A DNA stretch of 36,277 bases, from assembly GCF_009696275.1 (NCBI RefSeq), contig NZ_VUMI01000056.1:1-36277 (forward strand). Reading direction: 5' to 3'. Of this stretch, positions 16,051-24,951 are shown piece by piece; the first letter of the stretch is position 1, and every line of letters begins with the position of its first letter. A model generated the notes under the pieces. That model did no database searches and was not told the origin of the DNA. It was given only the letters and a program-made list of their open reading frames with translations. Origin of the DNA: Eisenbergiella porci. Its GTDB lineage: Bacteria; Bacillota; Clostridia; Lachnospirales; Lachnospiraceae. Both the position numbers and the translations under genes were made by a program.

Positions 16051-17532
16051 ATGAGAGTAATAATGTTTGATATTGATACCCTGCGGGCGGATCATATGGG
16101 CTGTTACGGGTACGGCAGGGATACCACGCCGGTGATGGACAGCGTGGCGGAGGAGGGCGTCTGCTTTGACCGCTATTATTGTCCCAACGCGCCCTGCCTG
16201 CCTTCCCGGGCATCGCTGATTTCCGGGCAGTACGGCATCCATAACGGAATCGTGGGACACGGCGGCACAGCGGCGGATATGCGTCTGCAGGGGGAAAGCA
16301 GGGGCTTTACGGATCTGATGTCGGAGAACGGGCTGTTCATGCAGTTTCGGCGGGCAGGCTTTCATACGGCGTCCTTTTCCACCTTTGCGGAGCGCCATTC
16401 GGCCTGGTGGTTCAACGCTGGCTTTCATGAATGCTTCAATGTGGGGAACCGGGGAGGGGAATCCGCGGAAATGGTGACGCCCCATGTGCTGGACTGGCTG
16501 GAAAGAAATGGGGAGGAGGATAACTGGATGCTGCATGTGCATTACTGGGATCCCCATACTCCTTACCGCACGCCTGCGGATTATGAGAGCCATTTCCAGG
16601 GGACGCCGCTGCCGGACGACTGGATTACCGATGATATTTTCAGGGAGCACCTGCTTCATATCGGTCCTCACTGCGCCAATGAAATCAATATGTGGAATGA
16701 CGATACCTTCCCTCAGTGGCCCAAGCATCCGGGCAGGCTGGAGGACAGGGAGGCGGCGAAGCATCTGATTGATCTGTATGACGACGGGGTTCGCTATACG
16801 GACGACAATATCGGAATGGTTCTGGATTTTCTGAAGTCCCATGGGCTTTATGATGAAAATCTGGCAATCATTATCACGGCGGATCACGGAGAGGATCTGG
16901 GCGAGTTCGGCGTATACGGAGAACATGGCATGGCGGACGAGCCGGTATGCCGGATTCCCATGATCATCCGCTGGCCCGGCGTGGAGGGCGGAAAACGGGT
17001 GACGGGCTTCCATGATAATGTGGATCTGCTGCCTACCATACAGGAGCTTCTGGGGACACAGACCTTTGGAAATTACCGTTATGACGGCGTTTCCTTTGCG
17101 GCCGCGCTGCGGGAGGGGAAGGACTGCTCCAGGCCCTGTGAGGTGCTGACCCAGTGCGCCCATGTGTGCCAGAGAAGCGTGCGCTTTGACAACTATATTT
17201 ATATCCGTACGGTGCACGGCGGTTATCATCTGCTTCCGGATGAAATGCTCTTTGATCTTGAGACGGATCCCCATGAGCAGCATAACCTGGCAGAGGAGCG
17301 TCCTGATCTGTGTGCCCGCGGGGCCAGGATGATACTGGACTGGAATGATGAAATGATGAAAACCTCAGCCTATGATGCGGATCCCATGTGGACCGTCATG
17401 CGCGAGGGAGGGCCGGAGCACTGCCGGGGCCATCTGGAGGCTTATCTGGACCGTCTGGCAGGCACGCCGAGGGAATACGGCATTCCTTTGCTGAAAGAAA
17501 AATATAGTTACTGGTCACGGAGTGAACAGTAA
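16051..17532 (+). CDS. Cys-type sulfatase (formylglycine-dependent)
   Basis: 493-residue type I sulfatase that hydrolyses sulfate esters. The N-terminal metal site is MFDIDTLRADHMGCYG, the active-site signature is C49-L-P-S-R followed by ASLISGQYG, and the second metal region is IITADHGEDLGE. The Cys form is converted to formylglycine by an anaerobic radical SAM maturase, which is not in this window. There is no signal peptide, so it is probably a cytoplasmic exo-sulfatase acting on imported oligosaccharides, for instance 6-sulfated GlcNAc or galactose; the specificity is not readable from sequence. GGGAGA lies before the ATG. The following GH20 and GH2 genes are in the same direction. A decayed paralogue lies at 8290-9200. 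Confidence 0.95.
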   Translation: MRVIMFDIDTLRADHMGCYGYGRDTTPVMDSVAEEGVCFDRYYCPNAPCLPSRASLISGQYGIHNGIVGHGGTAADMRLQGESRGFTDLMSENGLFMQFRRAGFHTASFSTFAERHSAWWFNAGFHECFNVGNRGGESAEMVTPHVLDWLERNGEEDNWMLHVHYWDPHTPYRTPADYESHFQGTPLPDDWITDDIFREHLLHIGPHCANEINMWNDDTFPQWPKHPGRLEDREAAKHLIDLYDDGVRYTDDNIGMVLDFLKSHGLYDENLAIIITADHGEDLGEFGVYGEHGMADEPVCRIPMIIRWPGVEGGKRVTGFHDNVDLLPTIQELLGTQTFGNYRYDGVSFAAALREGKDCSRPCEVLTQCAHVCQRSVRFDNYIYIRTVHGGYHLLPDEMLFDLETDPHEQHNLAEERPDLCARGARMILDWNDEMMKTSAYDADPMWTVMREGGPEHCRGHLEAYLDRLAGTPREYGIPLLKEKYSYWSRSEQ

Positions 17533-17626
17533 CAAAATATAAGGAGCTGAGACCCGGCGGTTTGGCCGCGTTTACAAAGCTTTCCGAAAACAATACAAAA
17601 ATCATACGAGCAAAAGGAGAGGGAAC

Positions 17627-19495
17627 ATGTATCTGATACCGCAACCCAAAAACATCGAATTTGGAGAACCGGACAGCCATTTTACGCTGTCCTATGAAAG
17701 CTATGTGGTGCTGGAGCCGTCCTGCGGCGAAAAGCTGACCGCCCAGGCAAAGCTGGCTGTGGAGGCGCTGAAGGAGGAGCTGGGCTTTGCCCCTGCGCTG
17801 ACCAGAGGGACGGGCCGCCCGGGCGATGTGATTCTGTCGCAGTCGGAGGCGATGGCGCCTCAAAGCTACCGGCTCACTGTAGATGAAAAAAATGTGTGTA
17901 TTACAGGCGGGGAGGCCGGCGTATGGTATGGCTGCCAGACCCTGCTGCAGATGGCTGCGCAGTGCGGGGCCGTGCTTCCTGCCATTACCATTGAGGACGA
18001 GCCGGACATCCCCAACAGAGGGTTTTACCATGACATTACCAGAGGACGGGTGCCGAAGATGTCCTTCCTGAAAAAAATGGCCGATAAAATGGCGTATTAT
18101 AAAATGAACCAGCTGCAGCTGTATATTGAGCACACCTTCCTGTTCCGTGATTTCAGTGAAATCTGGCGGGATGATACGCCGCTGACCGCCGCTGAAATCC
18201 TGGAGCTGGATCGGTACTGCGCCGAGAGGGGGATAGAGCTGGTGCCTTCCCTTTCCTGCTTCGGCCATCTGTACAAGGTGCTCAGCTCCCAGGGCTACTC
18301 CTATCTGTGCGAGCTGGAGGATTCGGAGAAAATGCCTTTTTCCCTGCGGGGGAGGATGCACCATCACACCATTAATGTGACGGATCCGGAAAGCCTGGAA
18401 TTTATCAAGGGCAAAATCGCGGAGTTCATGCCTCTTTTTACTTCAAAGCAGTTTAACATCTGTGCGGACGAAACCTTTGATCTGGGAAAAGGAAAGAGCA
18501 GGGAAGCGGCCCGGGAAAAGGGCGTGGATCGGATCTACATTGATTTCGTAAAGGCGCTCTGCGAATTCCTGGTGGAGAACGGCAGGCGTCCCATGTTCTG
18601 GGGCGATGTCATCTGCGGTTTTCCTGAGATGATAAAGGAGCTTCCCGAAGAAACCGTGTGCCTGAACTGGGGCTATGCAAAGTATCAGCGCGAGGAGGAA
18701 ACGAAATGGCTGGCTGATGCGGGAGCGGTGCAGTATTCCTGTCCGGGCGCCTGCGGCTGGAACCAGTTTGTTTATCTGATTGAAAATTCCTATGAAAATA
18801 TTAAGCGGATGTGCACCTATGCCGTAAAATACCATTCCATCGGCTTGCTGAATACGGACTGGGGCGATTTCCTGCATGTGAACCATCCGGAATTCGGCAT
18901 TGTGGGCATGATATACGGCGCGGCTTTTTCCTGGAATACACAGATCCCTGAATTTGAGCAGATCAACCGTCAGATTTCCCTGCTGGAATTCCGTGACCGG
19001 GAAGAAAAATTCGTGGGTATTATCGCGTCGGCCGCAAACCAGAGCGCTTTTGGCTGGGAGACGGCAATCCGTTTCCGGGAGCTGGGTGTGGCTGAATTTG
19101 CAGAGGATCACAAAGCCTATATTGCGCAGCAGCTGGATCTGCTTGACAATGCGGAGGAAAAGAACCGGAACCTGGAGGAAATCAAGGGGGCGGTCTATGA
19201 AAGCATTGCCCGCATGGACAGCCGTACCAAAGGGCTGGTGAAGCCTTATCTGACTGCCATGGACGCCATCCGGCTGTTCAATGAGCTGGGCAGGGTGATA
19301 GCGTCCAGGGCTTATGGCAAAAACTATGACAGCCTTCCCGATGCCTGGAAGCTGGCGGAGGAGCTGGAAAACTGGCTGTATCACTATAAGGAAGTTTACC
19401 GCAGCGTAAGCCGGGAATCCGAGCTGTCCCGCATTCAGGAGATTATCGTCTGGTACGCAGATTATCTGCGCGGAAAGGAGAATCTGGGATGTTAG
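17627..19495 (+). CDS. GH20 beta-N-acetylhexosaminidase
   Basis: 622-residue glycoside hydrolase of family 20, which removes terminal beta-linked GlcNAc or GalNAc through substrate-assisted catalysis. An N-terminal GH20b-like domain (about 1-125) precedes the catalytic barrel, which starts at PNRGFYHDITRGRVPK. The catalytic pair is D281-E282 in NICADETFDLGKGKS, and FWGDVI and LNWGY line the pocket. A helical C-terminal part (about 500-622) follows. There is no signal peptide, so it is cytoplasmic. AAGGAGAGGG precedes the ATG. Its stop overlaps the start of the beta-mannosidase gene by 7 bases, implying coupled translation; together they could dismantle a Man-beta-GlcNAc-GlcNAc core. Confidence 0.93.
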   Translation: MYLIPQPKNIEFGEPDSHFTLSYESYVVLEPSCGEKLTAQAKLAVEALKEELGFAPALTRGTGRPGDVILSQSEAMAPQSYRLTVDEKNVCITGGEAGVWYGCQTLLQMAAQCGAVLPAITIEDEPDIPNRGFYHDITRGRVPKMSFLKKMADKMAYYKMNQLQLYIEHTFLFRDFSEIWRDDTPLTAAEILELDRYCAERGIELVPSLSCFGHLYKVLSSQGYSYLCELEDSEKMPFSLRGRMHHHTINVTDPESLEFIKGKIAEFMPLFTSKQFNICADETFDLGKGKSREAAREKGVDRIYIDFVKALCEFLVENGRRPMFWGDVICGFPEMIKELPEETVCLNWGYAKYQREEETKWLADAGAVQYSCPGACGWNQFVYLIENSYENIKRMCTYAVKYHSIGLLNTDWGDFLHVNHPEFGIVGMIYGAAFSWNTQIPEFEQINRQISLLEFRDREEKFVGIIASAANQSAFGWETAIRFRELGVAEFAEDHKAYIAQQLDLLDNAEEKNRNLEEIKGAVYESIARMDSRTKGLVKPYLTAMDAIRLFNELGRVIASRAYGKNYDSLPDAWKLAEELENWLYHYKEVYRSVSRESELSRIQEIIVWYADYLRGKENLGC

Positions 19496-22038
19496 AACAG
19501 ACGTTACATACAGGCTGGACTATGCGCCGTGCGGGAGAACAGGAATGGCTGCCTGCCTCCGTGCCCGGAAGCGTATATGGGGACCTGCTGGCAAACGGCA
19601 GGATGGAGGATCCGTTCTGGAAGGACAATGAGGACAAGGCCCTTTCCCTGATGGAATATGATTATGAGTATGTCACACAGTTTGACTGCCCGGAAGAAAT
19701 CCGGGAGTCAGACCGGGCGCTTCTGCATTTTGACGGCCTGGACACCATTGCCGATGTATACCTGAACGGGGAACACCTGGGGAATGCGTACAGTATGCAC
19801 CGCATCTGGGAATATGATGTGAAGGGAAAAGTCAGGCCCGCAGATAATGAGCTGAAGGTGGTTCTGCATTCCCCCACAAAATTCATCCGCCAGGCCTTCC
19901 GGGAATGCCGTACTCTGGGAAATGACGATACGCTGGAAGGATTTGTCCATATCAGGAAGGCACATTATATGTTCGGCTGGGACTGGGGCGCACATCTGCC
20001 GGATGCGGGAATTTTCCGGCCTGTCATCCTGCTTGGCTTAGACAGGGGAAGAATTGACAATGTACTGATCCTGCAGGAGCATGAACGCGTGCCGGAAGCG
20101 GACAGCGATGCCGCCATTGCGGCGCTTGGCAACCGTTCCGTCAGCGGGGTGGTCCTGAAGCTTCAGGTGACGGAGGAAACTGCGGGCGTCACTGATGGGG
20201 TACCGAAGCTGATGGATGTGACCGGGGGCCGGTTATTCTGCGGCTGCGGCCAGCATATGAGCTATACGGTGGAAATCACGGCGCCTGACGGGACAAAACG
20301 CGTTATCGAAAATTCGCCCTCCGAAATCCGGATTGAAAATCCGCGTCTGTGGTGGCCGAACGGCTACGGCGCGCAGGATCTGTATACCGTAAAGGTGATC
20401 CTGTATTCCGACGGCCGGGAAATCGACAGCTGGGAAAAACGCATCGGCCTGCGTACCATGGCCATGCGCAGAAAGAAGGACGAATGGGGCGAGTGCTTTG
20501 CCCATGAGGTGAACGGCGTGGCGGTGTTTGCCATGGGAGGCGATTATATCCCGGAGGATAACCTGTTAGGCAGGGTGACGCCGGAAACCACCGCGAAGCT
20601 GCTTAAAAAAGCCCGGTTTGCCAACTACAACGCCATCCGCGTATGGGGAGGCGGCTATTATCCCAGCGACTGGTTCTACGACCTCTGTGATGAAATGGGA
20701 CTGATGGTCTGGCAGGATTTCATGTTCGCCTGCGCCGTATATGAGCTGACGCCCGCCTTTGAGGCCAACATCCGTCAGGAATTTATTGAAAACGTAAAAA
20801 GGATCCGCCATCATGCCTCCCTGGGGCTGTGGTGCGGAAACAATGAAATGGAGCAGTTCGTGTTTGAGAAAAACAGCTGGCTGACCAAGGCCAGCGAGGT
20901 GCGTGACTACTTCCTCATGTTTGAGCGCATTATTCCGGAGATTGTCCATACCTATGATCCCCAGGCCTTTTACTGGCCCGCCAGCCCTTCCTCCGGCGGC
21001 TGCCTGGACGAGCCCAACGATCCGAACAGAGGGGACGTGCATTACTGGGCGGTATGGCACGGCAACCGGCCGTTTTCCGAGTACCGGAAATATTTCTTCC
21101 GTTATGCCTCGGAGTTTGGCTTCCAGGCGTTCCCGTCCCTGAAAACCATCGAAACCTTCACGGACGATCCTGAGGATTACAACGCTTTTTCATACATCTG
21201 TGAAAAACACCAGCGGCAGTATGGGGCCAACGGTAAAATCATGGGCTATATGCAGCAGACCTATAAATATCCTTCGGATTTCGACACCTTTATTTATGCT
21301 TCACAGCTTCTCCAGGCGGATGCCATCCGTTACGGCGTGGAGCATTTCCGCCGTTACCGGGGCCGCTGTATGGGCGCGATTTACTGGCAGCTCAACGACT
21401 GCTGGCCGGTGGTGTCCTGGTCCAGCGTGGACTATACGGGAAGGCTGAAGGCGCTGCATTATTATGCCAGACGCTTTTTCGCCCCCGTCCTCCTTTCCTG
21501 TGAGGAACAGGGCATGATGAGCGCCGAAGCCAACATGAACCGGGAGCATTTTGAGTTTGAGAAATCCATCCGCCTGAACGTGGCCAACGAGACGATGCAG
21601 GAGGCGCAGGTCACGGTAAGGTGGGCTTTGCGTAATCCCAAAGCCGAAATCCTTGAGGGAGGCGAAGAAAACCTTTCGGTGCCTGCCCTTACAAGCGTAT
21701 GGCTGGATAAGGTGCTTTATCCGCAAGCGGAGCTTCGCACCAATTACGTAAGCTATGAAATGGAAATGGACGGACAGATCGTTTCCGACGGCACGGTTAA
21801 TTTCTCATATCCCAAGTATTTTTGCTATGAGAATCCGCAGCTGTCCTGTGCGATAGCAGGGGATGAAATCACCGTTACGGCGCAGGCGTACGCGAAGAGC
21901 GTGGAAATCCGCAATGAAGAGGATAATCTGGTGCTTTCGGACAACTTCTTCGACATGAATGCGGGAACGAAGACCGTGAAGATTCTGGAAGGAAATACGG
22001 AGGGTATCCGGCTGAGAAGTGTATATGACATCAGATAA
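19489..22038 (+). CDS. GH2 beta-mannosidase
   Basis: 849-residue glycoside hydrolase of family 2 in the beta-mannosidase group, which removes terminal beta-linked mannose. Domains in order: sugar-binding jelly roll (1-190, with VPGSVYGDLL and MFGWDWGAHLPDAGIF), Ig-like domain (about 190-320), barrel (about 325-640) with acid/base E453 in WCGNNEME and probable nucleophile E542 in SEFGFQAFPS, then C-terminal beta domains. There is no signal peptide. It starts within the last codons of GH20 (shared ATGTTAG). By context it cleaves the Man-beta-1,4-GlcNAc bond of N-glycan cores, after GH125 and other enzymes remove alpha-mannose, but plant mannan oligosaccharides are also possible. Confidence 0.95.
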   Translation: MLEQTLHTGWTMRRAGEQEWLPASVPGSVYGDLLANGRMEDPFWKDNEDKALSLMEYDYEYVTQFDCPEEIRESDRALLHFDGLDTIADVYLNGEHLGNAYSMHRIWEYDVKGKVRPADNELKVVLHSPTKFIRQAFRECRTLGNDDTLEGFVHIRKAHYMFGWDWGAHLPDAGIFRPVILLGLDRGRIDNVLILQEHERVPEADSDAAIAALGNRSVSGVVLKLQVTEETAGVTDGVPKLMDVTGGRLFCGCGQHMSYTVEITAPDGTKRVIENSPSEIRIENPRLWWPNGYGAQDLYTVKVILYSDGREIDSWEKRIGLRTMAMRRKKDEWGECFAHEVNGVAVFAMGGDYIPEDNLLGRVTPETTAKLLKKARFANYNAIRVWGGGYYPSDWFYDLCDEMGLMVWQDFMFACAVYELTPAFEANIRQEFIENVKRIRHHASLGLWCGNNEMEQFVFEKNSWLTKASEVRDYFLMFERIIPEIVHTYDPQAFYWPASPSSGGCLDEPNDPNRGDVHYWAVWHGNRPFSEYRKYFFRYASEFGFQAFPSLKTIETFTDDPEDYNAFSYICEKHQRQYGANGKIMGYMQQTYKYPSDFDTFIYASQLLQADAIRYGVEHFRRYRGRCMGAIYWQLNDCWPVVSWSSVDYTGRLKALHYYARRFFAPVLLSCEEQGMMSAEANMNREHFEFEKSIRLNVANETMQEAQVTVRWALRNPKAEILEGGEENLSVPALTSVWLDKVLYPQAELRTNYVSYEMEMDGQIVSDGTVNFSYPKYFCYENPQLSCAIAGDEITVTAQAYAKSVEIRNEEDNLVLSDNFFDMNAGTKTVKILEGNTEGIRLRSVYDIR

Positions 22039-22094
22039 AAATGAGAACTGATGCCCGGGGACAATTTTCAGACATGTTCCAGGGGCAAAGAGAG

Positions 22095-22126
22095 GGACGG
22101 ATGCGGCGGCGCGTCCGTCCTTTTCT
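22095..22126 (+). terminator. Terminator after GH2 gene
   Basis: GGACGGA (22095-22101) pairs with TCCGTCC (22114-22120), followed by TTTTCTT. It is about 55 bp past the GH2 stop. Confidence 0.75.
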
Positions 22127-22300
22127 TACTTTGCCGGAATGCAGAGAGCACAGTTCCTATTATGGCCGGACGATGGCGGTGAGCTGTTCGTCCAATGATT
22201 TATAGCAGCCAAAGGGCAGAGGCGGCTCAATGCAAATCAATGCGAATAAATTCAAGAAAAAAATGTTCAGAAAAAATGGGTGAAAAATGAGCAAAAAGAG

Positions 22301-22330
22301 TCCGCGGCGTACTGGCCGCGGGATTTTTTT
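22301..22330 (+). terminator. Second terminator-like hairpin in gene-free stretch
   Basis: CCGCGGC (22302-22308) pairs with GCCGCGG (22315-22321), then GA and seven T. It is a backup terminator, or the end of an unrecognised short transcript. Confidence 0.7.
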
Positions 22331-22381
22331 GCCTTTTTTCTTTTTGCCGGGGGAGTGTACTTTGGTAGAGAGAATAATGAA

Positions 22382-22490
22382 GGAAGGGAGCCGTAGGGAT
22401 GAAATATATCCCTTAAAATGGAAGGGAGCCGCAGGTATGAAAAACACCCTATAAAAAGGGAGGAAGCCAGTACCCTGCTGGTACTGGCTT
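22382..22490. repeat. Tandem 37-bp repeats and 11-bp perfect hairpin
   Basis: GGAAGGGAGCCG begins two adjacent 37-bp units (22382-22418 and 22420-22456, about 30 of 37 bases alike). Then AAGCCAGTACC (22464-22474) pairs perfectly with GGTACTGGCTT (22480-22490). On minus the hairpin is followed by CCTCCCTTTTTA, so it might terminate the repressor gene. Nothing in 22039-22621 codes convincingly. Confidence 0.6.
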
Positions 22491-22621
22491 GAGTTATGAA
22501 AAAGAGTATCTATATTGAAAAAGCGTTATTGGCTTTCCATGGTTATAGGATACCCTATAATTGTGACCTTTTTGTGTTAAACAATTGAAGAAATTGTGAA
22601 GTAAAACGAAATAATTTTGGA

Positions 22622-23290
22622 TCATTTCAGGACGGATGAGGAAATGGATTTCATTCGCGCATATTGTGAGGCATTCAGGGCAACCTTGCCCAGGACCTGA
22701 ATGCGGTCAGGAGAAAACCTTGAAATATGCAGCGTCGGATATTCGGAATTAAATGGATAAAGTTCTACTTTATCGACAAAAAGTTTTATTTTCCTGCATA
22801 CCGTCTCCTCCTGCACCAAAAAAATACCGATTTCCTCAGAAACCAGCTCTGTAAAGGGGATGATATCAATTAATTCGTGCATACGGATAACCGGTTCCAT
22901 ACTGTCGTCATCAGCATACAGCGTATAGGCTACTGATCTGTTGTATACGATATGGAAATCAGGTATGGCAGCTTCTTCATGGGAAATCGGGAAATTTTTA
23001 ACGGAACTGACGACAGGAATGTTACATGGCACTTTTTCCCCGTTTTGAGACGTTTTTTTGTAACGGTAAATTTCCGGATTTTCTGTACGACCCAAAAGAT
23101 AATCAACAGAACAGGATAGGAAATCGGCTATTTTTGCAAGTGTGTCTGCTTTAACCATGGAACCTCGGGAAAGCATGGAGGATATAGTGTTTTTGTTCAG
23201 CCCTGATTCCATAAGCATGTCTTTCTGCTGCAGATTTTTTTCTTTCAAAAGTTTATTAATTCGTTCGGCTACATTGGCGGGTTCGTACAT
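22622..23290 (-). CDS. XRE repressor with S24/LexA-like C-terminal domain
   Basis: 222-residue regulator built like phage CI or LexA-type repressors. The N-terminal XRE helix-turn-helix (about 9-65) includes LQQKDMLMESGLNKNTIS, followed by CSVDYLLGRTE. The C-terminal S24 domain carries a Ser-Lys pair, S130 in DDDSMEP and a lysine at about 167 in VCRKIKL. Such proteins may self-cleave on DNA damage or only use the fold to dimerise; I see no clear Ala-Gly cleavage site. AAAGGAGC precedes the ATG. It is divergent from the small XRE gene at 23430, with a 26-bp palindrome between them. No phage structural genes are near. Confidence 0.88.
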   Translation of the reverse strand: MYEPANVAERINKLLKEKNLQQKDMLMESGLNKNTISSMLSRGSMVKADTLAKIADFLSCSVDYLLGRTENPEIYRYKKTSQNGEKVPCNIPVVSSVKNFPISHEEAAIPDFHIVYNRSVAYTLYADDDSMEPVIRMHELIDIIPFTELVSEEIGIFLVQEETVCRKIKLFVDKVELYPFNSEYPTLHISRFSPDRIQVLGKVALNASQYARMKSISSSVLK

Positions 23291-23375
23291 GAGATGCTCC
23301 TTTAATAGTTTTATTTATCCAACAAATGTAATACCAAATATTTACAATCCACCAATTGTGGGATATACTATTATC

Positions 23376-23401
23376 GTGGTAATATATAAATATATTACCA
23401 C
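23376..23401. promoter_or_regulatory. 26-bp perfect palindrome, divergent operator
   Basis: GTGGTAATATAT, central AA, then ATATATTACCAC, in the 139-bp region between the two divergent regulator genes. A TAATAT box within it could be the -10 of the plus-strand gene, with TTGTGG (23357-23362) as a loose -35. The symmetry and position suit a dimeric repressor, probably one of the two adjacent XRE proteins. A further GTAATACC occurs at 23328-23335. Confidence 0.75.
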
Positions 23402-23429
23402 AGTAATAAAGGGGAAAGAAGGGAAAATT

Positions 23430-23618
23430 ATGTCTGTAGGTGAAAATATCAAGAAAAGGCGGGAGGCAAAGGGACTCAGCCAGGCCGAGCTTGCCGGAGC
23501 AATTGGGGTAGGGCAGTCTTATTTATCCCAGATTGAGAGAGGAACGAAGACAGCGTCAATACAGCTTGGAAAACAGATTGCGGAAATTCTGGAATGTACG
23601 CTGGATGAGCTGGCTTAA
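23430..23618 (+). CDS. Small XRE-family DNA-binding protein
   Basis: 62-residue single-domain helix-turn-helix protein. The fold is clear from IKKRREAKGLSQAELAGAIG, then QSYLSQIERGTKTAS and a final CTLDELA. I chose the ATG at 23430 after GGGGAAAGAAGGG; upstream in-frame codons lie in the operator region and cannot be coding. It is divergent from the S24-type repressor and shares the palindromic operator, an arrangement like a CI/Cro-type switch. Downstream, after 131 bp, begins a set of redox genes it might regulate. Confidence 0.88.
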   Translation: MSVGENIKKRREAKGLSQAELAGAIGVGQSYLSQIERGTKTASIQLGKQIAEILECTLDELA

Positions 23619-23749
23619 GGACAACTCTGATACCCACTGTCACATAAGAAGCGGATGCAAAAACGGCAGACGCAGGCTTGAAAGGAACTTTCAAATTACT
23701 GATTGATACAGTATCACAGGCAAGACTGCGATATGCAGGAGGTATGAGG

Positions 23750-24109
23750 ATGAAAATAGCTGTAGCAAGTACCGGCAGCCATGTAGCCAGGCATTTTGCG
23801 CTATGCGAAAGCTTTCATATTTATATGGTTTACGGCGGAAAGATAATGAAGGAAACGGATATCCCGAATCCCGGCCTGCGTCCTGCCATGCTGCCGGAAT
23901 TTCTTGAAAAGCAGAAGGTGAATGCAGTCATCTGCGGTGGGATGGGCGGCCGGACGGAAGAGCTTTGCCGGGAAAAAGGAATTGCCACACAGGCAGGGGT
24001 TATAGGTGACACACGCACTGCCGCGTTGGATTATTTGAAGAAGCTCCGTAATGACGGGGCGTTAGAAGAGAACATAAATACTGCCTGTATCCAGGATGAG
24101 CTGATTTAA
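23750..24109 (+). CDS. NifX/NifB-type dinitrogenase cofactor-like protein
   Basis: 119-residue protein of the NifX/NafY/NifB C-terminal fold (dinitrogenase iron-molybdenum cofactor biosynthesis family), starting MKIAVASTGSHVARHFALCE. Short stand-alone members in non-fixing anaerobes are thought to hold or carry metal clusters; their role is not settled. Other signatures are AVICGGMGGRTEELC and GVIGDTR. The ATG at 23750 has AGGAGG 7 bases upstream. It precedes rubredoxin and hemerythrin on the same strand. In many clostridia this family accompanies Mrp and DUF134, which here lie 20 kb away. Confidence 0.9.
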   Translation: MKIAVASTGSHVARHFALCESFHIYMVYGGKIMKETDIPNPGLRPAMLPEFLEKQKVNAVICGGMGGRTEELCREKGIATQAGVIGDTRTAALDYLKKLRNDGALEENINTACIQDELI

Positions 24110-24140
24110 AAAAAAAATTGCTGCGTTTGAAACGGACAGA

Positions 24141-24169
24141 TTGTAATATAACCTTCTTTTTGTTATAAT
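24141..24169 (+). promoter_or_regulatory. Promoter of rubredoxin-hemerythrin
   Basis: TTGTAA (24141-24146), 17-bp spacer, TATAAT (24164-24169), about 53 bp before the rubredoxin ATG. Confidence 0.6.
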
Positions 24170-24221
24170 AATTTATATTGTGGTTAAAATATTATAACTA
24201 AGAAAGGAACAGGTGATTAAA

Positions 24222-24383
24222 ATGAAAAAGTATGTTTGTGATGTATGTGGATATATCTATGATCCTGAACTTGGAGATCCGGACAACGGAATCAATCCCG
24301 GCACAGCTTTTGAAGATCTTCCCGAGGATTGGTTATGCCCGCTGTGCAGTGTCGGCAAGGATCAGTTTTCCGTAACCGAGTAA
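24222..24383 (+). CDS. Rubredoxin
   Basis: 53-residue one-iron electron carrier. It begins [19 protein letters not shown] and ends with [11 protein letters not shown], giving the two CxxCG-type/CxxC iron-binding pairs (C6, C9 and C39, C42). The length is typical. GAAAGGAACAGGTG precedes the ATG. It is a likely electron donor to the desulfoferrodoxin encoded at 3011-3391, and it sits 56 bp before the bacteriohemerythrin gene, so the pair forms an oxygen-handling unit in a cytoplasm that should be anaerobic. Confidence 0.96.
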   Translation: MKKYVCDVCGYIYDPELGDPDNGINPGTAFEDLPEDWLCPLCSVGKDQFSVTE

Positions 24384-24439
24384 TCTGGAGGAGGCCGGGA
24401 GAGGGGAACGTATTGCCCGGAGAATTGGGAGGTAAGGAT

Positions 24440-24844
24440 ATGGCAATTGTTTTTAATGATACGCTGAGAACGGGAAATGACCTGATTGACAGCCAGCACC
24501 AGGAACTGATTGCAAGGGTCAACAAGCTGACCGAAGATTGCAGGGTGGGAACGGAGAAGCTGGTTGCTGTTCAGACTTTGGGATTTTTGATGGATTATAC
24601 CAATGTTCATTTTGCAGATGAGGAAAAGCTTCAGGCAGACAACGAGTATCCGCTGCTGGAAGCGCATAAGGTACAGCATGCTTCCTTTGTAAAGGCCGTG
24701 AACGAGCTGAAGGATATGCTGGACGAGGAGGAAGGCCCCAGCGAAGCTTTTGTAGAGGCTGTAAAGAAGAACATTGTGGAATGGCTGCTGAATCATATCT
24801 GTGTATGGGATAAGCAGGTGGCCCAGTTCATTAAAGAAAAATAA
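24440..24844 (+). CDS. Bacteriohemerythrin
   Basis: 134-residue four-helix bundle with a di-iron oxygen-binding site. Ligands appear in the family order: H20 in DSQHQELI, then NVHFADEE (His and Glu), HKVQHASF, and HICVWDKQ near the end (His and Asp). It binds O2 for sensing, storage or delivery to a reductase. GGGAGGT lies before the ATG at 24440; upstream in-frame codons overlap the rubredoxin gene and have no ribosome site. It is the last gene before a strong two-way terminator. Confidence 0.95.
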   Translation: MAIVFNDTLRTGNDLIDSQHQELIARVNKLTEDCRVGTEKLVAVQTLGFLMDYTNVHFADEEKLQADNEYPLLEAHKVQHASFVKAVNELKDMLDEEEGPSEAFVEAVKKNIVEWLLNHICVWDKQVAQFIKEK

Positions 24845-24877
24845 GAGAATAAGATGCGGCGTCAGCGCCGTGGTAAA

Positions 24878-24922
24878 AAGGCGGTATCCGGTGAATGGTA
24901 TTTCACGGAGGCCGCCTTTTTG
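24878..24922. terminator. Bidirectional terminator, hemerythrin and ParB genes
   Basis: AAAAAGGCGG (24875-24884) pairs with CCGCCTTTTT (24912-24921), with inner pairing TCCG/CGGA and GAA/TTC. It serves the hemerythrin gene on plus and the five-gene cassette on minus. Confidence 0.85.
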
Positions 24923-24951
24923 TCGTGATGCGCTTCTTTGGATAATGCAGG

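Noticed and set aside
22622-23618. Prophage immunity region
   Set aside because: The repressor pair fits, but no integrase, capsid, portal or terminase gene is present in the window.
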